A stretch of 64,000 nucleotides of DNA, taken from Halichondria panicea (taxonomy: Eukaryota > Porifera > Demospongiae > Suberitida > Halichondriidae). The stretch spans positions 7,326,517 through 7,390,516 of the forward strand of contig NC_087380.1 of the NCBI RefSeq assembly GCF_963675165.1, in the 5' to 3' direction. This document shows positions 36,201 through 48,120 of the stretch, piece after piece. The translations under genes were made by a program, and so were the position numbers. The notes under the pieces were generated by a model, which was not told the DNA's origin, made no database searches, and saw nothing but the letters and a program-made list of their open reading frames with translations. The first letter of the stretch is position 1. Every line of letters begins with the position of its first letter.

Positions 36201-36986
36201 TCATTCCTCAGACAAATTTATTCCCTAGACTGTTGTTGTTGCAAATGCCATTATAGTTATTAGTGTTTGGCAATTCTATTGCACTTCGCTAAGGTGGCGG
36301 GTATATGTATATACTATGTATCTATTGTACATGCACAGATGTGAATGAGTGTTCTCTTGGCATTGACAACTGCCACAGAGAAGCAGACTGCATCAACCAA
36401 GAGGGGTTGTTCGATTGTCGTTGCCAGGATGGTTTCCTGGGTGACGGTATCAACTGCTGTGTCAGTGAGCTCTCACTCATAGCCCTGGTGCAGGAAGAGG
36501 AGGGGTCAAAGACAGGATCAAATAAGTCAAGGAAGTCTAGATCTAAGAAGAGAAAGGGGCGTTCCGGTGAGTTAAAGTGTTGTTGATTATTGTAAATGTA
36601 TTTCCCCGCTGACTGAAGCAACTATTATAATATAAGCGCATTCCTAATTCAAACACACGCACGCATGCACACATGTACACACCCCAGCTCGAAAGTCAAA
36701 GTCCAGTAGCTCAAGGTCCAGTAGCTCCTCATCCTCCAGCTCATCATCCAGCTCATCCTCCTCCAGCTCATCGTCCAGCTCTGACAACAACGCAGCAAGT
36801 AATTTAAAGACCATTGTTGTGTTACTGCATCTTGCCCTCCCCACCACCTATACAGGTATTGACATAGAGCCAGCGTGTATGGGGGTGCTCGAGCAGTTCA
36901 GGGCAGACTCTAGCAGTGACACGAGTAGATCTGGAAGTTCCTCTAGCAGCGACACGAGTAGATCTGGAAGTTCCAGTAGTAGCTAA
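33277..36986 (+). CDS. Secreted Ig/EGF protein with Pro stalk and Ser/Arg tail (paralogue 2)
   Basis: Ten exons: 33277-33325, 33395-33556, 33689-33985, 34458-34745, 35188-35423, 35485-35767, 35980-36147, 36339-36566, 36688-36798, 36856-36986; 650 residues. Same order as its neighbour: signal peptide (MIRGLCFAVFLAATCAG); Cys-rich module VECFDVCGAAA...ACCNGGGTGFIDL...GCLEC; three Ig-like domains (IQLVGPDR..YECLAS, IQWVGPDG..YSCVS, FATWVDEDG..YRCE); a VTTQPPP repeat stalk (about nine units); two EGF-like modules, the second DVNECSLGIDNCHREADC of calcium-binding type; then KSRKSRSKKRKGRS, poly-Ser and a tail of SSDTSRSGSS repeats. It has one more EGF than paralogue 1. No membrane segment. Exon phases match paralogue 1, showing tandem duplication. 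Confidence 0.8.
34224..34425. repeat. MITE copy 3 (CCGTATTACTAGAATATTTT family)
   Basis: Left end CCGTATTACTAGAATATTTT; right end CACTAGTATAATACGG is its near-complement. The interior matches copies 1 and 2 (GCGAATGAGCCAAATCAGCA, GGATCGTGTGTAATTACCAG). Located in the intron before exon 4 of Ig gene 2. Confidence 0.85.
34933..35146. repeat. Interspersed repeat, TATAGCGCGAAATTTTCG family, copy 2
   Basis: Shares long nearly identical stretches with 18137-18357 (GTGCAAAGATTAAAGGCGTG, GCTTCCGGTAAGCAGTCATT). A further TATAGCGGG-type palindrome at about 34781-34918 precedes it. Both lie in intron 4 of Ig gene 2. Confidence 0.85.
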
Positions 36987-37071
36987 AACTAAGAGACACC
37001 ATTAAACTGAACAGTTAGGACTAACATTGATTAACGATGAATTGTGATTTGCAATTTTGAGAGAAATAACA

Positions 37072-37077
37072 AATAAA
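37072..37077 (+). terminator. Polyadenylation signal AATAAA, Ig gene 2
   Basis: AATAAA 86 bases after the stop at 36984-36986 and only 32 bases before the stop codon (37109) of the convergent transporter gene, so the two 3' UTRs may overlap. Confidence 0.5.
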
Positions 37078-37108
37078 TATTGCCACAATAATAAACTATC
37101 TATAGTGA

Positions 37109-40100
37109 TCAATCATTGTTCTCAAGGTCAGAGAGTTCATTGCTTGTATTCGGTAGTGTCTTGTAGCCACCGCCCTGTACAGGCCCGGGGGGTGGGCTGG
37201 GGGGTGGGCCTAGCTTCTTGTATAGCAATAGAATCTCCAGGAGCATGGGCACATGGAGGAACAGTAGGATCAGCATCGCCAGGAACATTCTCTTTTGCAT
37301 ACCCTCATAGGCTGCATCCACTGCATGTGCACGCACGCATGTATGGGGAAGATAATCAAAGGACGCTCTACACTAGTACTAAATATACGGTGATGAGAAT
37401 TTTGAATTCTTGCAGCTAATTAAATGCTCTATAGATATGTACACACAATTGACTCACAAATCAGTGGTCCAATTCCACGAGCCGCAGAATTAACAGCGGC
37501 CGTAGCACCTCCAAGTAACCCCTGTAATTATATATATACAGGGCAATACCATAAACACTAGTACTGCAGACGATGTATGTACGCACGCACACACACACAC
37601 ACAGGGCAATACCATGCACATTAACAAAGTTACTGCATACGATGTACGCATACAGTGACACAGGGAAGTACCATAAACAAAGTTACCGTACTATACACAT
37701 GACAACGCACACACACAGGGCAGTACCATAAACACAGTTACTACATGACAAAGCATACACAGGGAGCATACCTGAGACTCCACTCTCACTTGAAACGAGG
37801 CCATTGCCATGAGTGACACCCATAGAATAGGGAGAGACGCCATTATTGTACTAGTACCCAGTACAAACTGCCAGAAAAAAAGTGTTTGGCCCACCCCTCT
37901 GCAAATCGGCTGACAATCTGTGCACTCTTTGTGTGTAACGGACGATGACGGTATCCAATGGCAACTGCTCACGTTAGCGGCCTCACAGTTGTGTTTGGAA
38001 CGGTTATATGTACTACCAGATAGAACGGTTAACTCTTGAACATGAGCCAACTCAGTGGTAGCGGAGGGTTCAGAGTACAATATGCAGAGAGAGAGGGCTA
38101 GGGGGTGGTGTGCTGTAGAGAAGGTGTCTAATCGTGTATTGCACCGGAACTTGAGGGACAGTTCGGTATTAGCCCGCCATGTTTTGGATGGTAAGTGTTC
38201 GGTACTAACAGAATAGTTAAGACAAAGTTGGCTGCTATTGCAATAATCACAACTCTCAGTTAAAGTACAGTTCATTTTGACACCAAACGGAGCGATTTCA
38301 AATCCACTGATGCTCTGATTCAAGGGAACACTATTCTTATTATGAGAAGTGTTTAATATTTCCGGGTGGTGGAATGGACTCAGTTGAGTGCAGGGGTCGT
38401 ATGGAATGGACTGCCAGTCAGCTGATAGTATACAAGCGACGAAGGTCATGATGATACCAATGATGGCTATCAACTGGTTACTAAGGGCCAGTCGCTGAAG
38501 AATCACCCTGCAGGATTGTAGAATTTACGTATTTAAATAATTAATTAACGCTTACAGAGTGAGCACACCCCCCAGGTAGGGGACGGCCAGTGCCAGGAAG
38601 TAGTAGGAGGAGTCCCTCTCATCAAAACCAAACGAGTCACTGAGTACAGGATTGAATAACGTCTCGAAGTAGCCAAACCTCAGAGCAGCTACTACCAGAA
38701 ACAGTAGGAGCGTCACGACTATGTGAGGGGTGGGGTCAAGGAGGAACAAAACACTGAAACATGACTGCAAAACATAAAATTGATGTGCACACACATTGTC
38801 ATGTGATGGTGATAAGTAACACATGTAGCTAAAAGTATTGTTATAGTACATAGATCGAGACCATTTTGCTACATACCAAAACAACTGAAATTTGCATAAA
38901 AGCGCATGCAAGGCTATAGCCTTCAGCTTTTGTTGGAACGGTCATCCTGAGAGCTACATATACGTATATAGCACCGACACCACACCACTATTAATGTAGG
39001 ATATGAATAATCCCATGAGCCCATTGTTCACTCCACTCTTGACTTCCTCCGGACAATGACAAGAAGTTTTGATTTGGCTCCAACCGCGACAGCCCGCCTC
39101 CCCTCGGAAGAGAACCAGTTGCAGCAACAGTAAGACTGTTCCCATGACTATGTTGTACCAGGCTATGGCTCGGAATTGATCGATGGGAAACTGGGCAAAT
39201 ATAACGGCAGCACCTGTACGCAAACATAGGTCAGCTGACGGTATAATAATACCAACAAGCGAGTGAACATTATACAGTACCTTTACTTCCTCTGTACTAC
39301 ATGTACATGCTCTTGTACCTATGACCAACTCTTGTTACGTAGTAATACTGATTGCAGTATAACTCACCTGGACCTACAACGAAGCCAATAGCCACACCCA
39401 CAGCCTGAGAGGAGAACACGTAACGCTTAACCTTCTCCACTGATCCTCTGTCTAGCTCCACCCCCCTCAGTATACCCACATACTCCTCAGCGCTCTTTGC
39501 AGTGTATCCGATACTAAGCGACCATTGTGCTCCAATGAAATAGCCAGAGAGAAACTTTGAGATGAGAATCAACCAGCCCTTATAAGTGACGGCATAGAGC
39601 GTGAAGCCAGTGATGTGCGTGACTAGGCTGATGGCAAACAGGTGCCAATACGGGACACAGTGAACGAGGAACCCACTAACAATGGCTCCAAATACTGAGC
39701 CAAAGTTGAAGACAGCGATGAGCCATGAGTAGAATGACTCGGACTCACCCATACCAAACGCAGTCTGTAAGTAAATGAATGGGCATACGGATGCAATGAT
39801 AATGGTGATATGATGGTATATACTGACAGTCAAGGGTCCTAGGGTACAATACATTATTATAATAGGGCTGTGTTTACATTAACACTGCTTGCTTGCTTGC
39901 ATTAAGTCATTTATATGTAGTACTCATGCACGAGGGATGTAGTACTCATGCACGAGGGACGTAGTACTCATGCACGAGGGACGTAGTACTCATGCACGAG
40001 GGACGTAGTACTCATGCACGAGGGATGTGCACGTTTCTTATTGCTGGTGTAATATTTCAAGGATAAATATTTAAGGTTATAGACCAATCAGATTGCAGGA

Positions 40101-40858
40101 TTCTACCCGACTGCATTGTGATTCGCCACGCATCAGTTTCTTTAATACTAGCATACGTATATATAAGGTGGGAGGCATAATATTTTTATTGACTGCATCC
40201 TGGGTACCGGGTATAATATCAATATCAACCCAGGTAGAATTGCTGCATCTTGGGTAATATCAATATCATTCTAGGTATATGCAATGTACCACATTTCTGA
40301 GTGATATTGATATCACGCAGGCATATGTTACTGTATTTACAATCCTTTGATGTCTGACCACACCGAGCAATCAACACACTTATATTAGTTGACACGTGCA
40401 TGTTAAGTATTCATTAACCACGGACCTCACTCCATGAAGAATGGTTGTCCTTGTCAGCAGGAGGGTTGATGACAAACTGATGGAACGATGACGATATGGA
40501 AGTGTTGCTGGTAGTTGCTAGGACCGACAATGCCGCTACAAACACCCAGTTCATTCGCAGTCGCCATAACTCCCTCACACCACTCTCATCACCACGGACA
40601 CACTCTGAAGGAAATAGACAATTAATTAAGCAGACACACGCAGCATGACGTCCAATATTATAGCTAGCTATTAATAAATGCAGCTCAGAACAGGTATAAT
40701 AAAATCTAGCAACATGCAATAATTAGTTATTACAACACTTTCTCTTTAAATTTGTACTTCTACACAGCCTGGCTATAATTATAGTATTATTAAGAGTTCT
40801 ACTCTTGCTATATTATATATACAGTGACTCTTAACTCACCACATGCCCAGGGTGACAT
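37109..40858 (-). CDS. Major facilitator superfamily transporter, MFSD8-like
   Basis: Eight exons on the minus strand: 40840-40858, 40426-40604, 39368-39764, 38975-39213, 38556-38764, 37772-38507, 37458-37521, 37109-37320; 684 residues. Membrane helices are clear: NWVFVAALSVLATTSNTSIS, FYSWLIAVFNFGSVFGAIVS, LFAISLVTHITGFTLYAVTY, VGVAIGFVVGPGAAVIFAQF, VVTLLLFLVVAALRFGYF, and three more near the C-terminus. SWLIAVFNFGSVFGAIVSG and the following helix resemble the MFSD8/CLN7 lysosomal group. A lumenal loop of about 150 residues with several N-glycosylation sequons and CDYC/CTDCQPIC pairs lies before the last helices. The exon 2 donor is a weak GTCCGT, chosen because it keeps phase. The start could instead be the Met in exon 2. 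Substrate unknown. Confidence 0.75.
39917..40026. repeat. 22-bp tandem repeat, five units
   Basis: GTAGTACTCATGCACGAGGG plus AC or AT, five units in a row, in intron 2 of the transporter gene. Confidence 0.95.
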
Positions 40859-40995
40859 CTTTATATAGAGCTAGGGTTGTTTTGATGATGAGAGCAGAAA
40901 TGTTTTATGAAGTGTTTTGCATAGCTCTCACCTAGTCATGCAGATAGCATATCATTAGCTATAGTGCAGCATGAGTGGGAGGAAGGAAACCCATC
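40242..40995. repeat. Segmental duplication, original (exons 1-2 of transporter)
   Basis: 754 bases almost identical to 47183-47936, including exon 2, intron 1, exon 1 and upstream DNA. The match stops abruptly on both sides (right border at GGAAACCCATC). It overlaps the functional gene's 5' end, so this is taken as the source copy. Confidence 0.9.
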
Positions 40996-41139
40996 GATTA
41001 CCCATATTCTGGGTAATTTGAAGCGCATGCGCACTATCACCCCTGCAATAGGTACCAGGCCGTATTTTAATGCGGCCTGGAATCGAGGCTAGGCTAGTAC
41101 ATACGTATAATACTCTCCGGTGCTGCTTGTGTGACACAC

Positions 41140-41340
41140 CCCCATCCACAGGCTAGGCGTTCCCAGGCAGATTTTTTTCTATTATTACAGAAGCACCAAT
41201 ACGTTATTTTAGAGACAACTCGGCCTGTGGATTGCCAACGTGGGAAATTGCAGAACCTCCATAACGACCATAGATTAAAGAGGTTGTTTTCTCGTTAAAC
41301 ATTGATAGTGCACATATGCCCACTGCACAGAGAAAAAAGA
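41140..41340. repeat. Pogo/Tigger-like remnant
   Basis: Shares GGCGTTCCCAGGC, TATTTTAGAGACAACTCGGC, AACCTCCATAACGACCATAG and AAGAGGTTGTTTTCTCGTTA with 56690-56960 and 62570-62800. The AACCTCC-TTAACGACC end resembles pogo/Tigger terminal repeats. No ORF. Confidence 0.6.
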
Positions 41341-41490
41341 CGTGCTGATTTAGCACAGAAAACCGTGCTAAACGAATGTCTCCAGTTTTAGCACATTTGC
41401 ACATGTGCTAAACAACCTAATGTGCTAAACTGGCACATGTGCTAAATTCTAATGTGCTGAAACATCTGTGCTGATTGTATTGTGCTAAAT
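41340..41490. repeat. Cluster of GTGCTAAA / TTTAGCAC octamers
   Basis: Around eight to ten copies of GTGCTAAA or its complement within about 150 bases, in both orientations and at irregular spacing. Could fold into multiple hairpins or be a protein-binding array. No gene nearby on the left within 280 bases. Confidence 0.7.
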
Positions 41491-44060
41491 TAATTTCAAA
41501 CATTAAAAACAACAATACATCAATTCAGTATTAAAATTGTATCTAAACAAACGATAAGGATTATACAAAAGTGAAAGGTTTCTTTTAACATGCAAGTCTG
41601 CACTCAGTTCACTGCAATTGCAAGATACTGCCTTTGACTTCTCAGCATCACCTGCATGCGTGAAGTAGAAAAATATGTCACATAAAAGCCAGTAGAATTA
41701 TAACCAAGTATAAGAATAACTAAAGTGTGTATAGATTAGGTACATAACATCAGTCATAGCATGCATTGCGATGAAACTTATAATTATTATGGGGTGAAAT
41801 AAGAAAAGTATTTGCTGTGATTCATGACAAATGCCGAGTGCATGAAAAAGTACATGAGCCAAAAGCAAAGAATTCTAGCTACAGAAAGAGTCATATAACA
41901 CAGGTAAGACCAAGAGGAAGAGTACGCAACACTAATAGTCTGTACACAGGAGGCAAACTCACTATTGCATGTAACCACAGTCACTTGAGATACAACAATA
42001 ACAATAACAATGCTGATAAGGAATAGCAATGAATAAAATTAGTGGTAATCATTCATGCAGATTAATTTTAAGATTTTACAGTTTATACAACAGCATGTGG
42101 TTGTGACGTAGTTAGACAGAATGCTTACTACGGTTAGTGGAGTTGCGTACTCTTCCTAATGAACTCTTAGTAAGACATTATAGTCGTTGTTACACACAAT
42201 TAAGTTTGCGAGACTATGATAATGCAAATGAGTTCTTGTTGTGCTATTATAGAGCAGCATCAATATTCGGGCCCATCAATTATCTCGTACAGAGAGCAGA
42301 TTGAGAAGTTGTCTTCTACTGACAATACTCGTTGTAAGGGCTAAACAACAAATATAATCCACTACAAGCCTTCCCTTAATTGTCAGAAAAGAGCTGCATA
42401 TAAAGCTTAACCCGAAACGATATAAAAGTTTAATTAAACTGCGTTGTCCTATAAATTATTATAATCAATAGAACTGTTAGCTTAAGAAGAACAGCTACAG
42501 CTGCAAGGCCGGGCAGACAATGTGCCACCAGTGGCAGTATAGATTTGCATTAATTAGGAGGGTGTGTGGCAATCAAAAATCGTTTTGCGCACAAGGAATT
42601 TGGGATTTCTGTAGCAGCAATTTTTATCAATTATGAACTTACAAAGTGGTAAATATAAAGTCCCCGTTCCGTTTATGTAGTACGTGCATAATACACTGAT
42701 ACAGCGCAAATTAAACACTAAAAAGGACGTTCAAGATAAGAGCTTTTTTCTGTTGTTAAAATTATATTGGTCACCCATGCAGCTATAGTTATCATGACAT
42801 TTTGCAGTTTGCTAGCTTTGTATTATAGCTACATGTAAGATAGCTATAGCAATTATGCTAAGATTAAAATAGTGCGGTGAATGGTGCGTTATATTTCTTT
42901 GTTAGATCTATGTAGAACTATAGGCTTATAGCTAAGCAAAATTTAGCTGGATATTATGTTACTAGAGGATTGTCGCTTTGTATTCAAAAACACAGCACAC
43001 CGCATTTGTAAAGTGCAATGGTATATAGCAATGGTACAGTAAAATACGCTTTTAATACAGTACTTATCAAAATGGAAACACTACGTACTATGCAAACGGA
43101 ATGGGATATTGACCGCTGTATACGTATATAGACAGATAACTAAGTCAGATAAGTATGGTATACTGTTGCAATTGTTTTTTTGGGCGAAGCCACTATACCT
43201 AAAACATTGTGGCAATACAGCAGCATAATAATACATACCTCCAATTGTGTCGATACTTTACAGTGGTCTGGTCATACAAGGGTGTCCAGTATAATGCTCT
43301 CTCCAACACGTGTCACTTTCAACATCATCCTGCAATATGTTTTTCACATCAATTCTTACAACAATAATTAATTATATAGCACCTTCAAAAAAGTACGACC
43401 ACCATTTTGAAAGAACTTTAGACGTGAGAGGGAAGTAGGCATATTTTTGCGAATGGCGTGGTTTCCCTCCGGGCAGTTGGCGTCTCACAACTATAATGTA
43501 TATACACGTGAAAAGCAGTAGATCTAGTATGTACAATAATTATAAATCAATAATTATATTGAAACATAGCATCAAGTATGTACAGCATATAGCTAAGTAA
43601 CTAGTCTAGCTACGATACTCGAGGTGACTAGGATTGTCTCTTTGTTTGTTTTTTTTGCAAAATGTATACTTGCAATGTGCAATGGTAAATTGCAACGCTT
43701 TTAATACAGTGTAAACGTACTGGCGTACTACATAAACGGAACTTATATTGACCGCTTACTGCATCTATACAATAATAGTGCAACGTACGCTATGACAAGT
43801 ACAGTTGAAAACAGCAGTGGTTCTTGGTCAGACATGCATGCAATGAAACTAAGCTTTATGTGTTAACGAATAGCTATAGCGCTCCAGACATTCACCGGGA
43901 CCAGAGTAGTCTCACAGTAAAGAACTGTGAGTTTAAAATCCTGTATGACAACCAGGATTTTAAAGTAGAGCGGGAAAATATAAGGCATTCTTAAAAAAAA
44001 AGTCAACTGCATGTTATTTCAATACCCTGGTTAGTATACAGGCTATGGATACTCAGTCAA
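41491..44060. other. Gene-poor AT-rich interval
   Basis: No ORF with protein-like composition, no splice-supported exon and no RNA gene recognised. Only short palindromes, for example near 43918-43965 (TAAAATCCTG...CAGGATTTTA). Confidence 0.5.
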
Positions 44061-44107
44061 TTACTAATACCTGAATGCAAATTTTAGGGGGGGGGGGGTT
44101 GGAGCCA

Positions 44108-44572
44108 GAGGGGATACTCCCCCTGTGTACTGTATGACACCCGGTACCCTGGTACAATTGGCACAATAATTATTATACAATAGCTGTGCAATTACATTGT
44201 ACAGATGCTCACAGATGCTCCCTTGTGTACTGTATGACACCTGGCACAATACAATAGCTGTGCAATTACATGTACAGATGCTCCCCTGTGTACTGTATGA
44301 CACCTGGTACAATACAATAGCTGTGCAATTACATTGTACAGATGCTCCCCTGTGTACTGTATGACACCTGGTACAATACAATAGCTGTGCAATTACATTG
44401 TACAGATGCTCCCCTGTGTACTGTATGACACCTGGTACAATACAATAGCTGTGCAATTACATTGTACAGATGCTCCCCTGTGTACTGTATGACACCCTGG
44501 TACAATACAATAGCTGTGCAATTACATTGTACAGATGCTCCCCTGTGTACTGTATGACACCTGGTACAATAA
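44108..44572. repeat. 63-bp tandem array, about seven units
   Basis: Unit contains TGTACAGATGCTCCCCTGTG, TACTGTATGACACCTGGTAC and AATACAATAGCTGTGCAATT. Length is divisible by three, so the minus strand stays open; that apparent protein is a repeat artefact. The left units are less regular. Confidence 0.9.
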
Positions 44573-44587
44573 TTATTAATTATTAAT

Positions 44588-44762
44588 TATTACCCGAGGC
44601 GCGTGGGCGGCCACGGGTATAGTAGTCTGTTGGTTTGTTACCCGAGGCGCGTGTGGGCGGCCACGGGTATAGTAGTATGTTGGTCTGTTTGTTACCCGAG
44701 GCGCGCGTGGGCGGCCACGGGTATAGTAGTATGTTGGTCTGTTTGTTTGTTTGTTTGTTTGT
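44588..44762. repeat. Three units of a GC-rich 50-bp repeat and a TTTG tract
   Basis: ACCCGAGGCGCGTGGGCGGC plus CACGGGTATAGTAGT, three times, then (TTTG)n. A single further copy is at 45495-45525, at the junction of the larger repeat array. Confidence 0.85.
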
Positions 44763-47160
44763 TTGTCACAGGTATATCTACTCACCTGGATGCCACAGCG
44801 CTGCGTTTACAGCATAGATAGCCTTCACAGAACAATATCTTGATTTAAATAGTGGCAGATTTTGATGTTAAAGCTTCTTTGTCGAGCAAAAGCTAAGAAG
44901 CTTGAATAAGCTTGTGACTAGGTCTGCTTACCTGGATGTTCTAGCACTGCGTTTACAGCATAAGTAGCCTCCACACAACAAGTTAGTACTTTTGATAGTG
45001 GCAGCTTTCGGTGTTAAAGCTCCTTTGTCTAATAAAAGCGAGCAAAATGTAGCTTGAACAGAACTTGCACATGCGTTACTTATAACTGAAGTGATCCTGT
45101 ACCAAGAACAACGGAACAGGGTCACTAAAGTAGAAAGCTGTATATACCAGGAACAATGGAACAGGGTCACTAAAGTAAAAGCTTGAATTATAGCATAGAT
45201 AGTAGCTCCTGCTGCTGGCTGGGATCCTACTCCATGCAGAACCTGGAGCCATACTTCTCTGAGACTCCAGGCTTCTTTACTGTGATCCTAATCCACAGTG
45301 CTATAGTACCACTACCTGTTCTCAAATGTTTCAGCATGCCTCCAGTCTGGTTTAGTTTTATTGCTCCTGAGTTGCTGTGCAAGTCCTACATGATAACAAC
45401 ATCACTATATGCACTGCATTATATTTCTGGTTTCTTTTTAATCATGTCACCAGCCGAGGGTTTGCACTTTAGTGCTCTAGGTTTGTTTGTTAACCCGATG
45501 CGCGTGGGCGGCCACGGGTTATAGTAGTCTGTCTGTTTGTTTGTTTGTAACGAGTATATCTACTCACCTGGATGCCATAGCGCTGCGTTTGCAGCATAGG
45601 TAGTCTTCACACAACAATATCTTGGTTTAAATAGTGGCAGATTTTGATGTTAAAGCTTCTTTGTCGAGTAAAAGCGAGCAAAAGCTAAGAAGCTTAAACT
45701 TGCCACGTGGCCTTGAGTCAAGGTACGGGATCACTTCAGCTGAAAATACGTAGTCAAGGCTTGATTATGTATTTTCAGCTGAAGTGATCCCGTACCAGGA
45801 ACAATTGTCAAGAAAGTAGAATTGTGACTGGTTGTTGACTGACTCTGGATCCTATACGTACTCCAGCCTGGAAGGAGCCGTGCTTCTCTTAGTCTAAGAC
45901 TCCAGGCTTCTTTGCTGTGATCCCAGTCCATAGTGCATGTCTCATGCATGTACGTTGTTAGTTTAGTTTTATTGCTCTTGAGTTGCGCATGCTAGTCATA
46001 CATGCTACATGCACTTGCATTATCACTCTTCTGGTTTCTTTATTATCACGTCACCAGCCGAGGGTTTGCACTTTAGTGCTCTAGTTTGTTTGTTTGTTTG
46101 TTTGTCACAGGTATATCTACTCACCTGGATGCCACATCACTGCGTTTACAGCATGGATAGCCTTCACACAACAATATCTTGATTTAAATAGTGGCAGATT
46201 TTGCTGTTAAAGCTTCTTTGTCGAGCAAAAGCTAAGAAGCTTGAATAAGCTTGTGACTAGGTCTGCTTACCTGGATGCTCTAGCACTGCGTTTACAGCAT
46301 GAGTAGCCTCCACACAACAAGTTAGTACTTTTGATAGTGACAGCTTTCGGTGTTAAAGCTCCTTTGTCTAATAAAAGCTAGCAAAATGTAGCTTGAACAG
46401 AACTTGCACATGCGTTACATATAACTGAAGTGATCCTGTACCAAGAAAACGATGGAACAGGGTCACTAAAGTAGAAAGCTGTATATACCAGAAACAATGG
46501 AACAGAGTCACTAAAGTAAAAGCTTGAATTATAGCTCCTGCTGCTGACTGGGATCCTACTCCATGCAGAACCTGGAGCCATACTTCTCTGAGACTCCAGG
46601 CTTCTTTACTGTGATCCTAATCCACAGTGCATATTATCTAAAGTACCACTACCTGTTCTCAAATGTTTCAGCATGCCTCCAGTCGAGTCTGGTTTAGTCC
46701 TGAGTTGCTGTGCAAGTCATGGCATGATGATGATAACAACATCACTATATATGCACTGCATTATATCAGTCTTCTGGTTTCTTTATAATCATGTCACCAG
46801 CCGAGGGTTTGCACTTTAGTGCTCTAGTTTGTTTGTTTGTTTGTTTGTCTGTTTGTCACAAGTATATCTACTCACCTGGATGCCATAGCGCTGCGTTTGC
46901 AGCATAGGTAGCCTTCACAGAACAATATCTTGATTTAAATAGTGGCAGATTTTGATGTTAAAGCTTCTTTGTCGAGCAAAAGCTAAGAAGCTTGAATAAG
47001 CTTGTGACTAGGTCTGCTTACCTGGATGTTCTAGCACTGCGTTTACAGCATGAGTAGCCTCCACACAACAAGTTAGTACTTTTGATAGTGGCAGCTTTCG
47101 GTGTTAAAGCTCCTTTGTCTAATAAAAGCGAGCAAAATGTAGCTTGAACAGAACTTGCAC
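44763..47160. repeat. Nested tandem duplication array (four large units, each with two half-units)
   Basis: Large units start at about 44771, 45551, 46110 and 46861, each with ATATCTACTCACCTGGATGC. Within the first, third and fourth units a diverged half-unit (TCTGCTTACCTGGATGTTCT) follows about 157 bases on; the second lacks it. On the minus strand each half-unit presents a 37-40 base exon-like block (translated GYLCCKRSA...S) bounded by an AG and a GTGAGT or GTAAGC donor. I could not connect these to a gene. Confidence 0.8.
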
Positions 47161-47182
47161 ATGAAAAACAAATTTGTTATTG

Positions 47183-47936
47183 GCTGCACCTTGGGTAATA
47201 TCAATATCATTCCAGGTATATGCAATTTATCACATTTCTGAGTGATATTGATATCACGCAGGCATATGTTACTGTATTTACAATCCTTTGATGTCTGACC
47301 ACACTGAGCAATCAACACATTTATATTAGTTCACACGTGCATGTTGAGTATTCATTAATCACGGACCTCACTCCATGAAGAATGGTTGTCCTTGTCAGCA
47401 GGAGGGTTGATGACAAACTGATGGAACGATGACGATATGGAAGTGTTGCTGGTAGTTGCTAGGACCGACAATGCCGCTACAAACACCCAGTTCATTCGCA
47501 GTCGCCATAACTCCCTCACACCACTCTCATCACCACGGACACACTCTGAAGGAAATAGACAATTAATTAAGCAGACACACGCAGCATGACGTCCAATATT
47601 ATAGCTAGCTATTAATAAATGCAGCTCAGAACAGGTATAATAAAATCTAGCAACATGCAATAATTAGTTATTACAATACTTTCTCTTTAAATTTGTACTT
47701 CTACACAGCCTGGCTATAATTATAGTATTATTAAGAGTTCTACTCTTGCTATATTATATATACAGTAACTCTTAACTCACCACATGCCCAGGGTGACATC
47801 TTTATATAGAGCTAGGGTTGTTTTGATGATGAGAGCAGAAATGTTTTATGAAGTGTTTTGCATAGCTCTCACCTAGTCATGCAGATAGCATATCATTAGC
47901 TATAGTGCAGCATGAGTGGGAGGAAGGAAACCCATC
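47183..47936 (-). pseudogene. Duplicated 5' end of the MFS transporter
   Basis: Near-identical copy of 40242-40995, same orientation, including exon 2 (47367-47545) and exon 1 (47780-47798). No downstream transporter exons follow; instead it abuts the tandem array. The few differences are mostly single bases, so the duplication is recent. It cannot encode a transporter, but its promoter may still be active. Confidence 0.85.
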
Positions 47937-48120
47937 ATGCAAGTAATATAACATGTCTTCACTTTACACAACATCCACATAACTGCATGCTTTTTCAAAG
48001 CAGTAAGACAATAGTTATGATCTACTCTATATATAGCGCTACAGAGATACATGAGAAAATAAACTAAATCTAGTCCAACGCAGTTTTTTGTCTCCATATA
48101 AAAATATAAAACTTAACACA

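Noticed and set aside
39917-40026. CRISPR-like array or regulatory operator series
   Set aside because: Plain 22-bp head-to-tail repeat with no spacers, in an intron.
40859-40870. TATA box (TATATAAA) directly upstream of the transporter ATG
   Set aside because: It is almost adjacent to the start codon, too close to give a transcript containing that ATG by normal spacing; kept only as a possibility if translation starts in exon 2.
44064-44456. 130-residue minus-strand ORF with internal repeats
   Set aside because: Open only because the 63-bp tandem unit is divisible by three; no start context, splice sites or composition of a protein.
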